Below are positions 34,451-42,380 of a DNA stretch of 64,000 bases, piece by piece. The translations under genes were made by a program, and so were the position numbers. Within the stretch, counting starts at the first letter, position 1. Every line of letters starts with the position of its first letter. The stretch comes from Fictibacillus phosphorivorans (GTDB taxonomy: Bacteria; Bacillota; Bacilli; Bacillales; Fictibacillaceae): assembly GCF_007673525.1 (NCBI RefSeq), contig NZ_VDZU01000001.1, positions 1,870,177 to 1,934,176 on the forward strand, in the 5' to 3' direction. The notes beneath the pieces are model-generated. The model ran no database searches. It saw nothing but the letters and a program-made list of their open reading frames with translations, and had not been told where the DNA came from.

Positions 34451-35203
34451 GTGGAAGCAACTGAAATTTTAAAAATGAATAAACAAAGGTGGGAGGTATC
34501 AGCCGAACGCTTTTTTGGTAGAACGGCACTTCCTGAATACGGACCTTTTGCTTTTAATGAAGAGCAACTAAAGTTATTTGGTTCAATAAGAGGTAATAAG
34601 GTTTTGGATATCGGGTGTGGTAGTGGTCATTCTTTGCAGTATATGGGTAGAGAAGGTGCTAAAGAATTATGGGGATTAGATCTCTGCACGAAGCAGATTG
34701 AGACTGCGAGAAACGTTTTACAAGATCAACAAGTAGAGGTTACATTAGTTGAATCACCTATGGAGGAGAACCCAGGATTACCAAGCAGTTATTTTGATAT
34801 TGTTTATTCAATTTATGCTTTGGGTTGGACAACAAATTTAAATCTTACGTTCTCAAATATATATAGTTATCTCAAACCAGGCGGCGTTTTTATTTTCAGC
34901 TGGGAGCATCCTCTTCATGATCGGTTGAAATACGAACAAGAACAGTCTAGGTTCATTTTTAACAAGTCTTATGTGAATGAAGGTCCGGAATATAACGAAG
35001 GTTGGCAGAATTTAGCCGTCATTCATCATAGAAAATTAAGCACTTACATAAACGCTTTAATCGAAGAAGGTTTTGTGATAGAAAAAGTAATAGATGATGT
35101 TTGCCTACCGGATGAACAATCGGAGAATCCCGCGAGATGGTATTCCACTCAAAAAGCAAACTTTGTTCCAGCCACATTTATTATAAAAGCATCAAAAAAG
35201 TAA
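34451..35203 (+). CDS. Class I SAM-dependent methyltransferase
   Basis: About 250 residues with the SAM-binding motif I VLDIGCGSGHSLQYMG (about 50-65), an acidic motif II GLDLCTKQIETARN and a motif III region PSSYFDIVYSIYALGW. It belongs to the UbiE/COQ5-like small-molecule group; the acceptor is unknown. GTG 34451 is chosen because AAGGA lies 10 nt upstream; an in-frame GTG at 34442 nearly touches that site. Confidence 0.85.
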   Translation: MEATEILKMNKQRWEVSAERFFGRTALPEYGPFAFNEEQLKLFGSIRGNKVLDIGCGSGHSLQYMGREGAKELWGLDLCTKQIETARNVLQDQQVEVTLVESPMEENPGLPSSYFDIVYSIYALGWTTNLNLTFSNIYSYLKPGGVFIFSWEHPLHDRLKYEQEQSRFIFNKSYVNEGPEYNEGWQNLAVIHHRKLSTYINALIEEGFVIEKVIDDVCLPDEQSENPARWYSTQKANFVPATFIIKASKK

Positions 35204-35227
35204 AAAACGATTCAAAGGAGTTCAATA

Positions 35228-35317
35228 ATGAGTAGTTGGAAACCTCAAGAATTTACTAGAGATGACAGATTATATGTTGCAAATGTTTGGAACCCTGATT
35301 GGGAAATTTCAGATTGA
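35228..35317 (+). CDS. 29-residue ORF, possible gene remnant
   Basis: ATG with AAAGGAG 6 nt upstream opens a 29-residue frame rich in Trp (four) that then stops. It reads like the start of a soluble protein rather than a complete peptide, so it may be the 5' end of a deleted gene. No matching continuation is visible in the other frames before 35378. Confidence 0.3.
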   Translation: MSSWKPQEFTRDDRLYVANVWNPDWEISD

Positions 35318-35377
35318 AAAAGTAAATGTTGAATGAAGAAATAAAATGAATGTGACATCTTGGAAAGGAGAACGCAT

Positions 35378-37414
35378 ATGACTAGTTTTGTAGATATCCC
35401 CAACGGTGTTTTTCCATCGGTTTGTTCTTTAGACTGTCCGGATCAATGTGGATTACTTATCAAAAAAGAAAACGGAAAAATTGTAAAAGTGGAAGGTGAT
35501 CCGGATCATCCGGTCACGAAGGGCTTTATTTGTAATAAAGTTCGAAACATGACTGAACGTCTATATGATGAAAAGCGTTTAAAATATCCGATGAAGCGTG
35601 TTGGTGCGAAAGGTGAAGGGCATTTTGAACAAATAAGCTGGGATGAAGCAATTAAGACCATCACTGCGAATTGGAAGGATTTGCTTCAAAACGACGGCGC
35701 CGAGAGCATTCTACCTTATAGCTTTTATGGAAATATGGGTAATCTTGCTGCTGAAGGAATGGACCGTCGTTTTTTTCATAGACTAGGAGCTTCCAAGCTG
35801 GATCGAAGCATCTGTAACTCTGCAGGTGCAGCGGGCTACAAATATACGATGGGTGCGAGTTTCGGAATCGATCCTGAAGATACGATTCACTCCAAACTGT
35901 TCATTTTCTGGGGGATCAATGCAGTTAGTACGAATATGCATCAAGTATCACTTGCACAACAAGCACGTAAACAAAATGGAGCGAAGATCGTCGTTATTGA
36001 CGTTCATAAAAATCAGACTGCTAAATTTGCAGACTGGTTCATTCCTATCTTACCAGGAACAGATACAGCTCTAGCTTTAGGATTGATGCATATTTTATTT
36101 GCTGAAAACATGGTGGATCATTCATTTTTGGAACAGTACACCGTTGGATTTGAACAGCTCCGTGAACATGTTGAACAATATGACCCTATTACGGTTTCAA
36201 GCATTACTGGTATTCCGGTAGAGGATATACTGAAGCTTGCTCGGATGTATGGCCAAACGTCTCCTGCGTTTCTCCGGATTGGGAACGGTCCACAGCATCA
36301 CGATAATGGTGGTATGTTTGTGAGAACGGTTTCTTGTTTGCCAGCATTAACCGGACAATGGGCTGTAAAAGGTGGAGGAGCGATCAAAGGGAATTCCGCT
36401 TATCTTGCGTTTAATACTGCTAACCTACAACGGCCTGATCTGCAGCAAAATAAGAATACACGTGTGATAAACATGAATCTACTTGGAGAAGCGTTGCTTA
36501 CTTTAGATCCTCCCATCAAATCTCTTTTTGTATATGGGACGAATCCAGCTGTTGTAGCACCTGCAGGGAATAAGGTTCGTAAAGGCTTGGAGCGAGAAGA
36601 CCTCTTTACAGTCGTACATGATTTGTTTTTAACAGAGACGGCATTGTATGCAGACATTGTATTACCAGCTACGTCTTCTTTTGAGAACACAGATTTTTAT
36701 ACGTCGTACTGGCATCATTACATTCAGATTCAACAGCCCGTGATTGAAGCTTACGGAGAATCGAAGTCTAATGTAGAGGTGTTTCGATTACTTGCTAAAG
36801 GTATGAATTTTTCAGAGACGGCATTTGATGATACAGAAGCAGAATTAATTGATCAGGCACTAGAAACTCCAACAAATCCATATATTCATGAGATTAATTT
36901 TGACGTATTGAGTAAAAAACAATATGTAAAGGCTGAGGTGGAATTTCCAACTAAGCTCCCAACACCGAGCGGAAAAATAGAATTGTATTCTGAGAAGATG
37001 AAGCAGGATGGCTATCCAGCACTGCCTATATACATCCCTTTGATTAATGATTCTGACCATCCTCTTAGATTTATCGCAGGACCGAACCATAACTTTCTAA
37101 ACTCAACGTTTGCGAATCAAAACAAACATGTTGAACTTGAAAAAGAACCGGTAATTGTTTTGAATCAGTTTGACGCTGATCTAGCCGGAGTGGAAGATGG
37201 TGAAAAGGTACGGGTGTGGAATGAGCAAGGAGAATGTGTACTAAAAGCGAGCGTTGGTGAGAATGTTCTACGTGGGGTAGCCGTCACTCAAGGTCTTTGG
37301 GGAGCAGATGATGATACGAAACATCTAGTCAATTCTCTTACCCCAGATCGCATAGCCGACATGGGTGGGGGCGCAACCTTCTTTTCTGGAAGAGTTAGCG
37401 TTAATAAACTCTGA
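35378..37414 (+). CDS. Molybdopterin oxidoreductase (formate dehydrogenase-like, YoaE-like)
   Basis: A 678-residue member of the DMSO reductase family with a bis-molybdopterin-guanine cofactor and one Fe-S cluster. The cluster ligands are C16-x3-C20-x3-C24-x27-C52. The SICNSAG stretch sits where the metal-ligating Cys or Ser is expected, and the C-terminal dinucleotide-binding domain (about 560-675) is complete. No signal peptide or electron-transfer partner gene is adjacent, so it is probably cytosolic. Start ATG 35378 has AAAGGAG 7 nt upstream. It resembles B. subtilis YoaE. Confidence 0.9.
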   Translation: MTSFVDIPNGVFPSVCSLDCPDQCGLLIKKENGKIVKVEGDPDHPVTKGFICNKVRNMTERLYDEKRLKYPMKRVGAKGEGHFEQISWDEAIKTITANWKDLLQNDGAESILPYSFYGNMGNLAAEGMDRRFFHRLGASKLDRSICNSAGAAGYKYTMGASFGIDPEDTIHSKLFIFWGINAVSTNMHQVSLAQQARKQNGAKIVVIDVHKNQTAKFADWFIPILPGTDTALALGLMHILFAENMVDHSFLEQYTVGFEQLREHVEQYDPITVSSITGIPVEDILKLARMYGQTSPAFLRIGNGPQHHDNGGMFVRTVSCLPALTGQWAVKGGGAIKGNSAYLAFNTANLQRPDLQQNKNTRVINMNLLGEALLTLDPPIKSLFVYGTNPAVVAPAGNKVRKGLEREDLFTVVHDLFLTETALYADIVLPATSSFENTDFYTSYWHHYIQIQQPVIEAYGESKSNVEVFRLLAKGMNFSETAFDDTEAELIDQALETPTNPYIHEINFDVLSKKQYVKAEVEFPTKLPTPSGKIELYSEKMKQDGYPALPIYIPLINDSDHPLRFIAGPNHNFLNSTFANQNKHVELEKEPVIVLNQFDADLAGVEDGEKVRVWNEQGECVLKASVGENVLRGVAVTQGLWGADDDTKHLVNSLTPDRIADMGGGATFFSGRVSVNKL

Positions 37415-37466
37415 TAATAAGACTGTCTAAAATTAAGAAAGCTTTCGACTTTATTAAAGAGTGAAT

Positions 37467-39014
37467 TTAATCATCACAATCTTCAATCTCTGTTTCTGAT
37501 GAAATACCGGATGTAAAGGTAGTACTGAAGGAATCACCTGCTTGATTGGTAGCAAGAATATTCCACGTTGCTGTGCTGCCAGAGCGAGTAAAACCAATGA
37601 ACACGTCAAAGAGACCTTGAATGGTAGACGAACCTGTAGCATTAGCTGTTCCTTCCAATGTAGCACCTCTTTCACCGATACAAGAGAAACGAATTCTTCT
37701 GCCCTGAGCTAAATTGAAGGTAAACGTTGCGCCTGAGAATGAGATACTAAAGTTGTCAACCGTCGGATCACATCTCTCACCTCTGCCATAACATTGGTTC
37801 GCTGTAACATTTATGTTACCGGACACTGTAGAAGGAACGCCTTGATTCACTACATTTGCAGTGGCCGGAGCGCTAGATCCTCGTACACCAAGTCTAAATT
37901 TACATGGACAAGTTGTTGCCCGGCAGCTGAAGTCAATGTCAATTGATGATGAAACGGTTTGGCCACCAACAATTGCTGTTCCGCTGACTACAGTTGATGT
38001 TAAAGCAGTACCAGCTGGAACGGTAATGTTGGTCGTGAAATTGCCGGTAGCGTCTGTAGTTGCCGCTGGAATTGTGGCAACAGCTTCAGGGAATTGCGTA
38101 AAGGTAACAGTTAAACCAGACTGAGGCTGACCGCCGCATACTATTCTACCAGATAGTACACCAGAACAATCAATCTCAGATGCAGCTGCTAAAGTTAGAG
38201 AACAAGTATTCGCACATTGGCCGCTAACTAATAATGTTGTACTTAATGTTTGAGTGCCTATAGTTGCTGAAGCTGTAATATTTGCATCTTGGGTAGGAGT
38301 ATTAGGTGCGATATTTAAGCCGGCTGCCACATCACCTTGTGAATCAGTAACGTCAGATGTTGGGTTGAGAGTAAAGTTTGGATTATCACTATTAAAGTCA
38401 ACCGTTACACCTTCGACAGGTACACCACCACATGTAACTACTGCAAAGACGTTTCCAGTACAATCAATGCTTTCACCAGATGAAGTTAATTCGATCGAAC
38501 ATTGTGAAGAAGGACACATGACCATGCAAGTATCGACAGCTGAAACGGTCTCACCATTTATAACAGTTGTACCAATAATATTGGCGGGAATTTCAGGTGT
38601 ACCTTCTGGAATATTAACTTCTACAAGAATTCTTCCAGATGAGTCTGTAATTGCTGGATTTGGGGTATATGTTAAGCCAGCAGCGACATCATCGGTAAAA
38701 GTAACTGGAGCTCCGGCTACTGGGATGCCATTGCATGTTACCGTCCCATTAATAAAACCATTACAAACAATAACTGCTTCAGATTGAAGAGTTAAGTTAC
38801 CGCCTGCACTTGGTCTAAGATCAATACCTGCTATACAATCACAATCTATTATTATGGGTCTTCCTAACGGATCAATTCCTCTAACGCAATGATCAATAAC
38901 TTCTATAAAAGTTAAATTTAAAAGACCTCCTCGATCTGTAACAACAATTATGTTTCGTCCACTAGGAATCTCTTTTAAACACGCACATATGCAATGTCCT
39001 TTGTTTGTCTTCAG
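37467..39014 (-). CDS. Ig-like repeat surface protein lacking an ATG, GTG or TTG start
   Basis: From 38525 downward lies an ordinary frame of 352 residues with at least two Big_1-like Ig domains (V.CGG.PV.GVTV.F....T....TDSQG pattern) and a C-terminal domain (about the last 150 residues) with CPCKFRLGV and ERGATLEG stretches. The same frame stays open upstream to a stop at 39042 with no ATG, GTG or TTG. That part encodes a further Ig-like unit and a domain with C-I-C-A-C and C-D-C-I-A-G motifs, as in the YVTN protein at 6693. AAAGGA at 39021-39026 lies just before an ATT and a CTG (39014), so a rare start codon is likely. Confidence 0.7.
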   Translation of the reverse strand: MKTNKGHCICACLKEIPSGRNIIVVTDRGGLLNLTFIEVIDHCVRGIDPLGRPIIIDCDCIAGIDLRPSAGGNLTLQSEAVIVCNGFINGTVTCNGIPVAGAPVTFTDDVAAGLTYTPNPAITDSSGRILVEVNIPEGTPEIPANIIGTTVINGETVSAVDTCMVMCPSSQCSIELTSSGESIDCTGNVFAVVTCGGVPVEGVTVDFNSDNPNFTLNPTSDVTDSQGDVAAGLNIAPNTPTQDANITASATIGTQTLSTTLLVSGQCANTCSLTLAAASEIDCSGVLSGRIVCGGQPQSGLTVTFTQFPEAVATIPAATTDATGNFTTNITVPAGTALTSTVVSGTAIVGGQTVSSSIDIDFSCRATTCPCKFRLGVRGSSAPATANVVNQGVPSTVSGNINVTANQCYGRGERCDPTVDNFSISFSGATFTFNLAQGRRIRFSCIGERGATLEGTANATGSSTIQGLFDVFIGFTRSGSTATWNILATNQAGDSFSTTFTSGISSETEIEDCDD

Positions 39015-39116
39015 AATATTCCTTTCGAATTTATTAGCATTTTAGTATATGAAGGGAAATTTTTCATGTATAGGTGAATATCTCAAAATGCTGCCAAGTG
39101 AAAAACTCTTTCTAGG

Positions 39117-39177
39117 TTGGGAAAAACAACAAGTGACACCTATCTTTACAAGGCCTTTTTGACTACAATTTTCCCAA
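39117..39177. promoter_or_regulatory. 61-bp element with 10-bp inverted ends, copy 1
   Basis: TTGGGAAAAA (39117) and ATTTTCCCAA (39168-39177) form arms that pair over 9 bp. The whole spans 61 bp between divergent genes. A second element with the same arms and the same 61-bp span lies at 51722-51782, and the interiors are different. It may be a paired operator for a looping or tetrameric regulator. The remaining 39043-39270 shows nothing else. Confidence 0.5.
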
Positions 39178-39279
39178 GTTCACAATCAAAAATTATAGGT
39201 ATAATTAACCATATAAGGGTGATTTGTATAGTCCTTTTTTATTACTTGATTTGTATTTACAGAGAAAGGGTTGAAGAGT

Positions 39280-40140
39280 TTGAAGCAATTGTTATTACCG
39301 GATAAGCTATTATCACAATGGCATCCTACAAAAAATCAGGGTATTGAACCGTGCCAGACTAGTTTTGGCAGTTATGAATACATATGGTGGGTCTGTTCAA
39401 AAGGGCATGAATGGGGAGCGACTATTCGGGAGCGCTATAAGAAGAACCTGGAATGTTCGGATTGTGTAAGAGAAGAAAGAGCGTTAAAACGATCGTATCA
39501 GTTTGAAGAGGTAAAAAGTGAAACGTTAGCGGAGGCAGATCCTGAGCTATGTCTGCAATGGCATCCCTCGCGTAACAAAAATCTTGCCCCTGCTGATGTA
39601 AACAGTAAGGAGGATTGGCCACAAAGATGGTGGGTGTGTCAAAGGGGACATGAGTGGGAAGAAACCGTGAAAGATCGCGTACATAACCTTAAAAGTGTAT
39701 GTGTATATTGCTCGGACAAAAAAGCATACGAAAAGAACAGTTTGGCTGCAGTTTATCCCGAACTAGTAAATGAATGGTCTACCGTTAATAATGATAAAAG
39801 TCCACATGATGTGGTTTACAACTCTAATGAAGAAGTGGCATGGGTGTGTGAAAAAGGACATGTATGGCGGGAAAGAATTCGAAAAAGGATTAAGAACAAT
39901 TCTCGTTGTCCCGAGTGTATAAAATTTGAGCAATCCCTATTCAGTATGTATCCAGAAATTGCAGCAGAATGGCATCCCGATCGCAATGGTACATTGTTCG
40001 GGATTCATAAAACACCTAAAGATGTTTCCGTTACTTCATACAATAATGTTTGGTGGCTGTGTAGAAATTGCGGAGAAGAATACACCGCTAGGGTGAAGGA
40101 TCGTGTGAAGGGAGTAGGCTGCATTTCTTGTTCTTCTTAA
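39280..40140 (+). CDS. Protein made of four zinc-ribbon (treble-clef, zf-TC type) repeats
   Basis: 286 residues made up of four units of about 65-70 residues: (L/Y)..QWHP..N....P.......WW-x-C-x2-G-H-x-W ... R.....C-x2-C. Each supplies a Cys/His and Cys pair for zinc; the fourth uses WWLCRNCGEEY. Such repeats often accompany nuclease or defence genes or bind DNA or RNA, but no catalytic domain is attached here. Start TTG 39280 has AAAGGG 9 nt upstream, preferred over TTG 39271. The function is unknown. Confidence 0.8.
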   Translation: MKQLLLPDKLLSQWHPTKNQGIEPCQTSFGSYEYIWWVCSKGHEWGATIRERYKKNLECSDCVREERALKRSYQFEEVKSETLAEADPELCLQWHPSRNKNLAPADVNSKEDWPQRWWVCQRGHEWEETVKDRVHNLKSVCVYCSDKKAYEKNSLAAVYPELVNEWSTVNNDKSPHDVVYNSNEEVAWVCEKGHVWRERIRKRIKNNSRCPECIKFEQSLFSMYPEIAAEWHPDRNGTLFGIHKTPKDVSVTSYNNVWWLCRNCGEEYTARVKDRVKGVGCISCSS

Positions 40141-40272
40141 AAATACCTAATATTAGTGATACTAACTATCGAAAACAGTTAACCAACAGTGTGATTTACT
40201 AGAATGGAATCTTCATATAAACTGATAAGTAATGAGACTCTGTAAATTTTATCAGTGATAAGGAGATACAAT

Positions 40273-40644
40273 ATGGAAATCTTTTCGCAATACCTAGCTG
40301 GCATTGATAACCCCCATCACAGACATCGAATGGAGGAAGTTTTGGAATGGATCGCACAAAAATATCCTAATCTAGAACCGCAATTCAAGTGGAACACACC
40401 GATGTATACTGATCACGGTACATTTATCATCGGTATTTCAATGGCTAAGCAACACATGAGCATTGCTCCTGAAGAAATTGCAATGGTAAGGTTTGCTGAA
40501 AGTATTGAAGAGGCTGGTTATAGCTCAACAAAAGGCTTGTTCCGTATTCGTTGGAAAGATGAAGTGAATTATGAACTGCTTGAGAATATAATTGAATTTA
40601 ATATACAGGATAAAGCAGAATACACGAAATTTTGGCGTGAGTAA
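40273..40644 (+). CDS. DUF1801/YdhG-like (frataxin-like iron chaperone type) protein
   Basis: A 123-residue protein with the DUF1801 fold: a helical start ([30 protein letters not shown]), then [27 protein letters not shown] and a C-terminal [21 protein letters not shown] segment. B. subtilis Fra (YdhG) of this family supplies iron for Fe-S cluster and haem assembly; whether this is its orthologue cannot be told here. Start ATG 40273 has AAGGAG 7 nt upstream. Confidence 0.75.
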   Translation: MEIFSQYLAGIDNPHHRHRMEEVLEWIAQKYPNLEPQFKWNTPMYTDHGTFIIGISMAKQHMSIAPEEIAMVRFAESIEEAGYSSTKGLFRIRWKDEVNYELLENIIEFNIQDKAEYTKFWRE

Positions 40645-40772
40645 TGATCGTAAGCATGATGTAGAAAAAACATTCTGAATTACATCTTTAACCTTCGTAA
40701 ACCTGAACGGAACATCCAAAAGAAGGATATATGTTTCTTTTGGATGTCGTTTGTCATAGAAGGATATTTGAA

Positions 40773-40951
40773 ATGAATAGTCACGGTGGGAAGCTCCAAC
40801 AGGAAAAAGTATTTCTGAGCAACCAAACGCAAATATTCATAGTCTTCTTGAAGCATAGATTAAAGGTGAAATTAAGTTAGAAGATTATATTTCACAGATT
40901 AATAACCTCGCTAATGCAAAGTATCAAGAAGCTAAGAAAGCCATTGAATAA
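40773..40951 (+). pseudogene. Small degenerate gene with frameshift and stop
   Basis: GAAGGA precedes ATG 40773 (MNSH...). After four codons the sensible reading shifts frame by one missing base near 40784, giving RWEAPTGKSISEQPN and so on. It then meets an in-frame TAG at 40856 and continues IKGEIKLEDYISQINNLANA to a natural stop at 40951. Intact, it would be a soluble helical protein of about 58 residues. Two lesions in under 200 bp argue for real decay rather than a sequencing error. Function not recognised. Confidence 0.7.
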
Positions 40952-41074
40952 GGAAGAATACTTTTATTCTTGCTTTGATGCATTTCATGTAGCAGGGAAA
41001 TGCATCTTTTTTGTTGAAAATATAGCTGTGCAAAAAGTAATCAAATGTTGATCAACGGAAAGGTGGTTTATTTT

Positions 41075-41503
41075 ATGGAAACAAGTAATAATGTAATTAT
41101 CACGGTGGAAACAACCGTAAACAAACCGATTGAAGAAGTTTGGAAATGTTGGACGGAACCACAGCATATTACAGGGTGGAGCTTTGCTTCTGACGAGTGG
41201 CACGCACCGAAAGCGGAAAATGATTTGAGAGATGGCGGAAGGTTTCTTACAAGGATGGAAGCGAAAGATGGCAGCTTTGGATTTGATTTTAGCGGGACAT
41301 ATGATGAAGTCAAAACAAATGAATACATCGCTTATACGTTAGATGATGAAAGAAAAGTAACGATTACTTTCTTCAGCTTAGAAAATGAAACGAGAATTGT
41401 AGAAACGTTTGAAGCAGAAGCGTCGAATCCAGTTGAAATGCAAGAAGCGGGATGGCAAGCGTTCATGGATAATTTTAAAAAGTACTGTGAATCTCAAAAC
41501 TAA
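41075..41503 (+). CDS. SRPBCC/AHSA1-type ligand-binding protein
   Basis: A 142-residue START-like protein of the AHSA1 group: IITVETTVNKPIEEVWKCWTEPQHITGW, then the DLRDGGRFLTRMEAKDGS and FSGTYDEV strands, ending with a long helix (GWQAFMDNFKKYCESQ). Members bind hydrophobic ligands; the ligand is unknown. Start ATG 41075 has GGAAAGGTGG 8 nt upstream. Single gene with a terminator. Confidence 0.85.
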   Translation: METSNNVIITVETTVNKPIEEVWKCWTEPQHITGWSFASDEWHAPKAENDLRDGGRFLTRMEAKDGSFGFDFSGTYDEVKTNEYIAYTLDDERKVTITFFSLENETRIVETFEAEASNPVEMQEAGWQAFMDNFKKYCESQN

Positions 41504-41520
41504 TACTGTTTTAAAAGAGA

Positions 41521-41552
41521 GTGTATTTCTTTAAGTAGAAATGCACTTTTTT
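41521..41552 (+). terminator. Terminator of the AHSA1-type gene
   Basis: GTGTATTTCT pairs with AGAAATGCAC (one mismatch-type G-T pair) across a 6-nt loop, followed by six T residues. Confidence 0.85.
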
Positions 41553-41687
41553 GTTTGCCTATATTTTCAGCTACGAAACTTAAGAAAGTCTTAAGATTTT
41601 TGCTAACTAAATGTAAAGGATTGCTGTGTAGAATAAAGATAATTTCAAATATATGCCATGCTATAATGCAGAAGGGAGTGTGAGAAA

Positions 41688-42380
41688 ATGAATGAATTTA
41701 ACGTACTTGTTGTAGATGATGAAAAAGAAATTCGAGATGCGATAGAGATCTATCTGAAAAATGAAGGAATCACAGTTGTTCAAGCTGGAGATGGCATTGA
41801 AGCAATAGAGAAATTAGACGAACATCCGATCTATCTAATTGTCATGGATATTATGATGCCAAAATTAGATGGTATCTCGACCACCTTTAAAATACGAGAA
41901 CAAAAAAACATACCGATTATTATCTTAAGCGCGAAGAGTGAAGATACCGATAAAGTTCTAGGATTGCAGATCGGAGCGGATGATTATGTGACGAAGCCAT
42001 TCAATCCTTTGGAGTTGATTGCACGGGTTAAATCTCAGCTAAGGCGTTACGTGACTCTGGGTACATATGAGGGAAAGACAAATCTAATCGATCTGAACGG
42101 TCTGACACTTGATAAGGAAGCAAAGGAAGTCGCGATAAACGGGGACTCTGTAAAATTAACACCTATCGAATACAAGATCGTGGAGTTGCTCATGTCTTAC
42201 CCTGGAAGAGTTTTTTCCATTAATGATATATATGAGCGAGTTTGGAAAGAACCCAGTTACAATGCTGAAAACACAGTGGCTGTTCATATCCGAAAGATTA
42301 GAGAGAAGATTGAGATTGATCCGAAAAATCCTAGATATTTAAAGGTGGTATGGGGAATTGGATACAAAATGGAAAAATAG
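41688..42380 (+). CDS. OmpR-family response regulator, VanR-like
   Basis: A 230-residue regulator with acidic pocket D10-D11, phospho-acceptor D54 (YLIVMDIMMPKLDG), the SAKSED loop and TKPF, then a winged-helix domain with the RVFSINDIYERVWKEPSYNAENTVAVHIRKIREKI stretch typical of VanR relatives. Its 3' end overlaps the kinase gene by 23 bp, so the pair is coupled. AGAAGGGAGTG precedes the ATG. The target genes are not identified. Confidence 0.92.
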   Translation: MNEFNVLVVDDEKEIRDAIEIYLKNEGITVVQAGDGIEAIEKLDEHPIYLIVMDIMMPKLDGISTTFKIREQKNIPIIILSAKSEDTDKVLGLQIGADDYVTKPFNPLELIARVKSQLRRYVTLGTYEGKTNLIDLNGLTLDKEAKEVAINGDSVKLTPIEYKIVELLMSYPGRVFSINDIYERVWKEPSYNAENTVAVHIRKIREKIEIDPKNPRYLKVVWGIGYKMEK

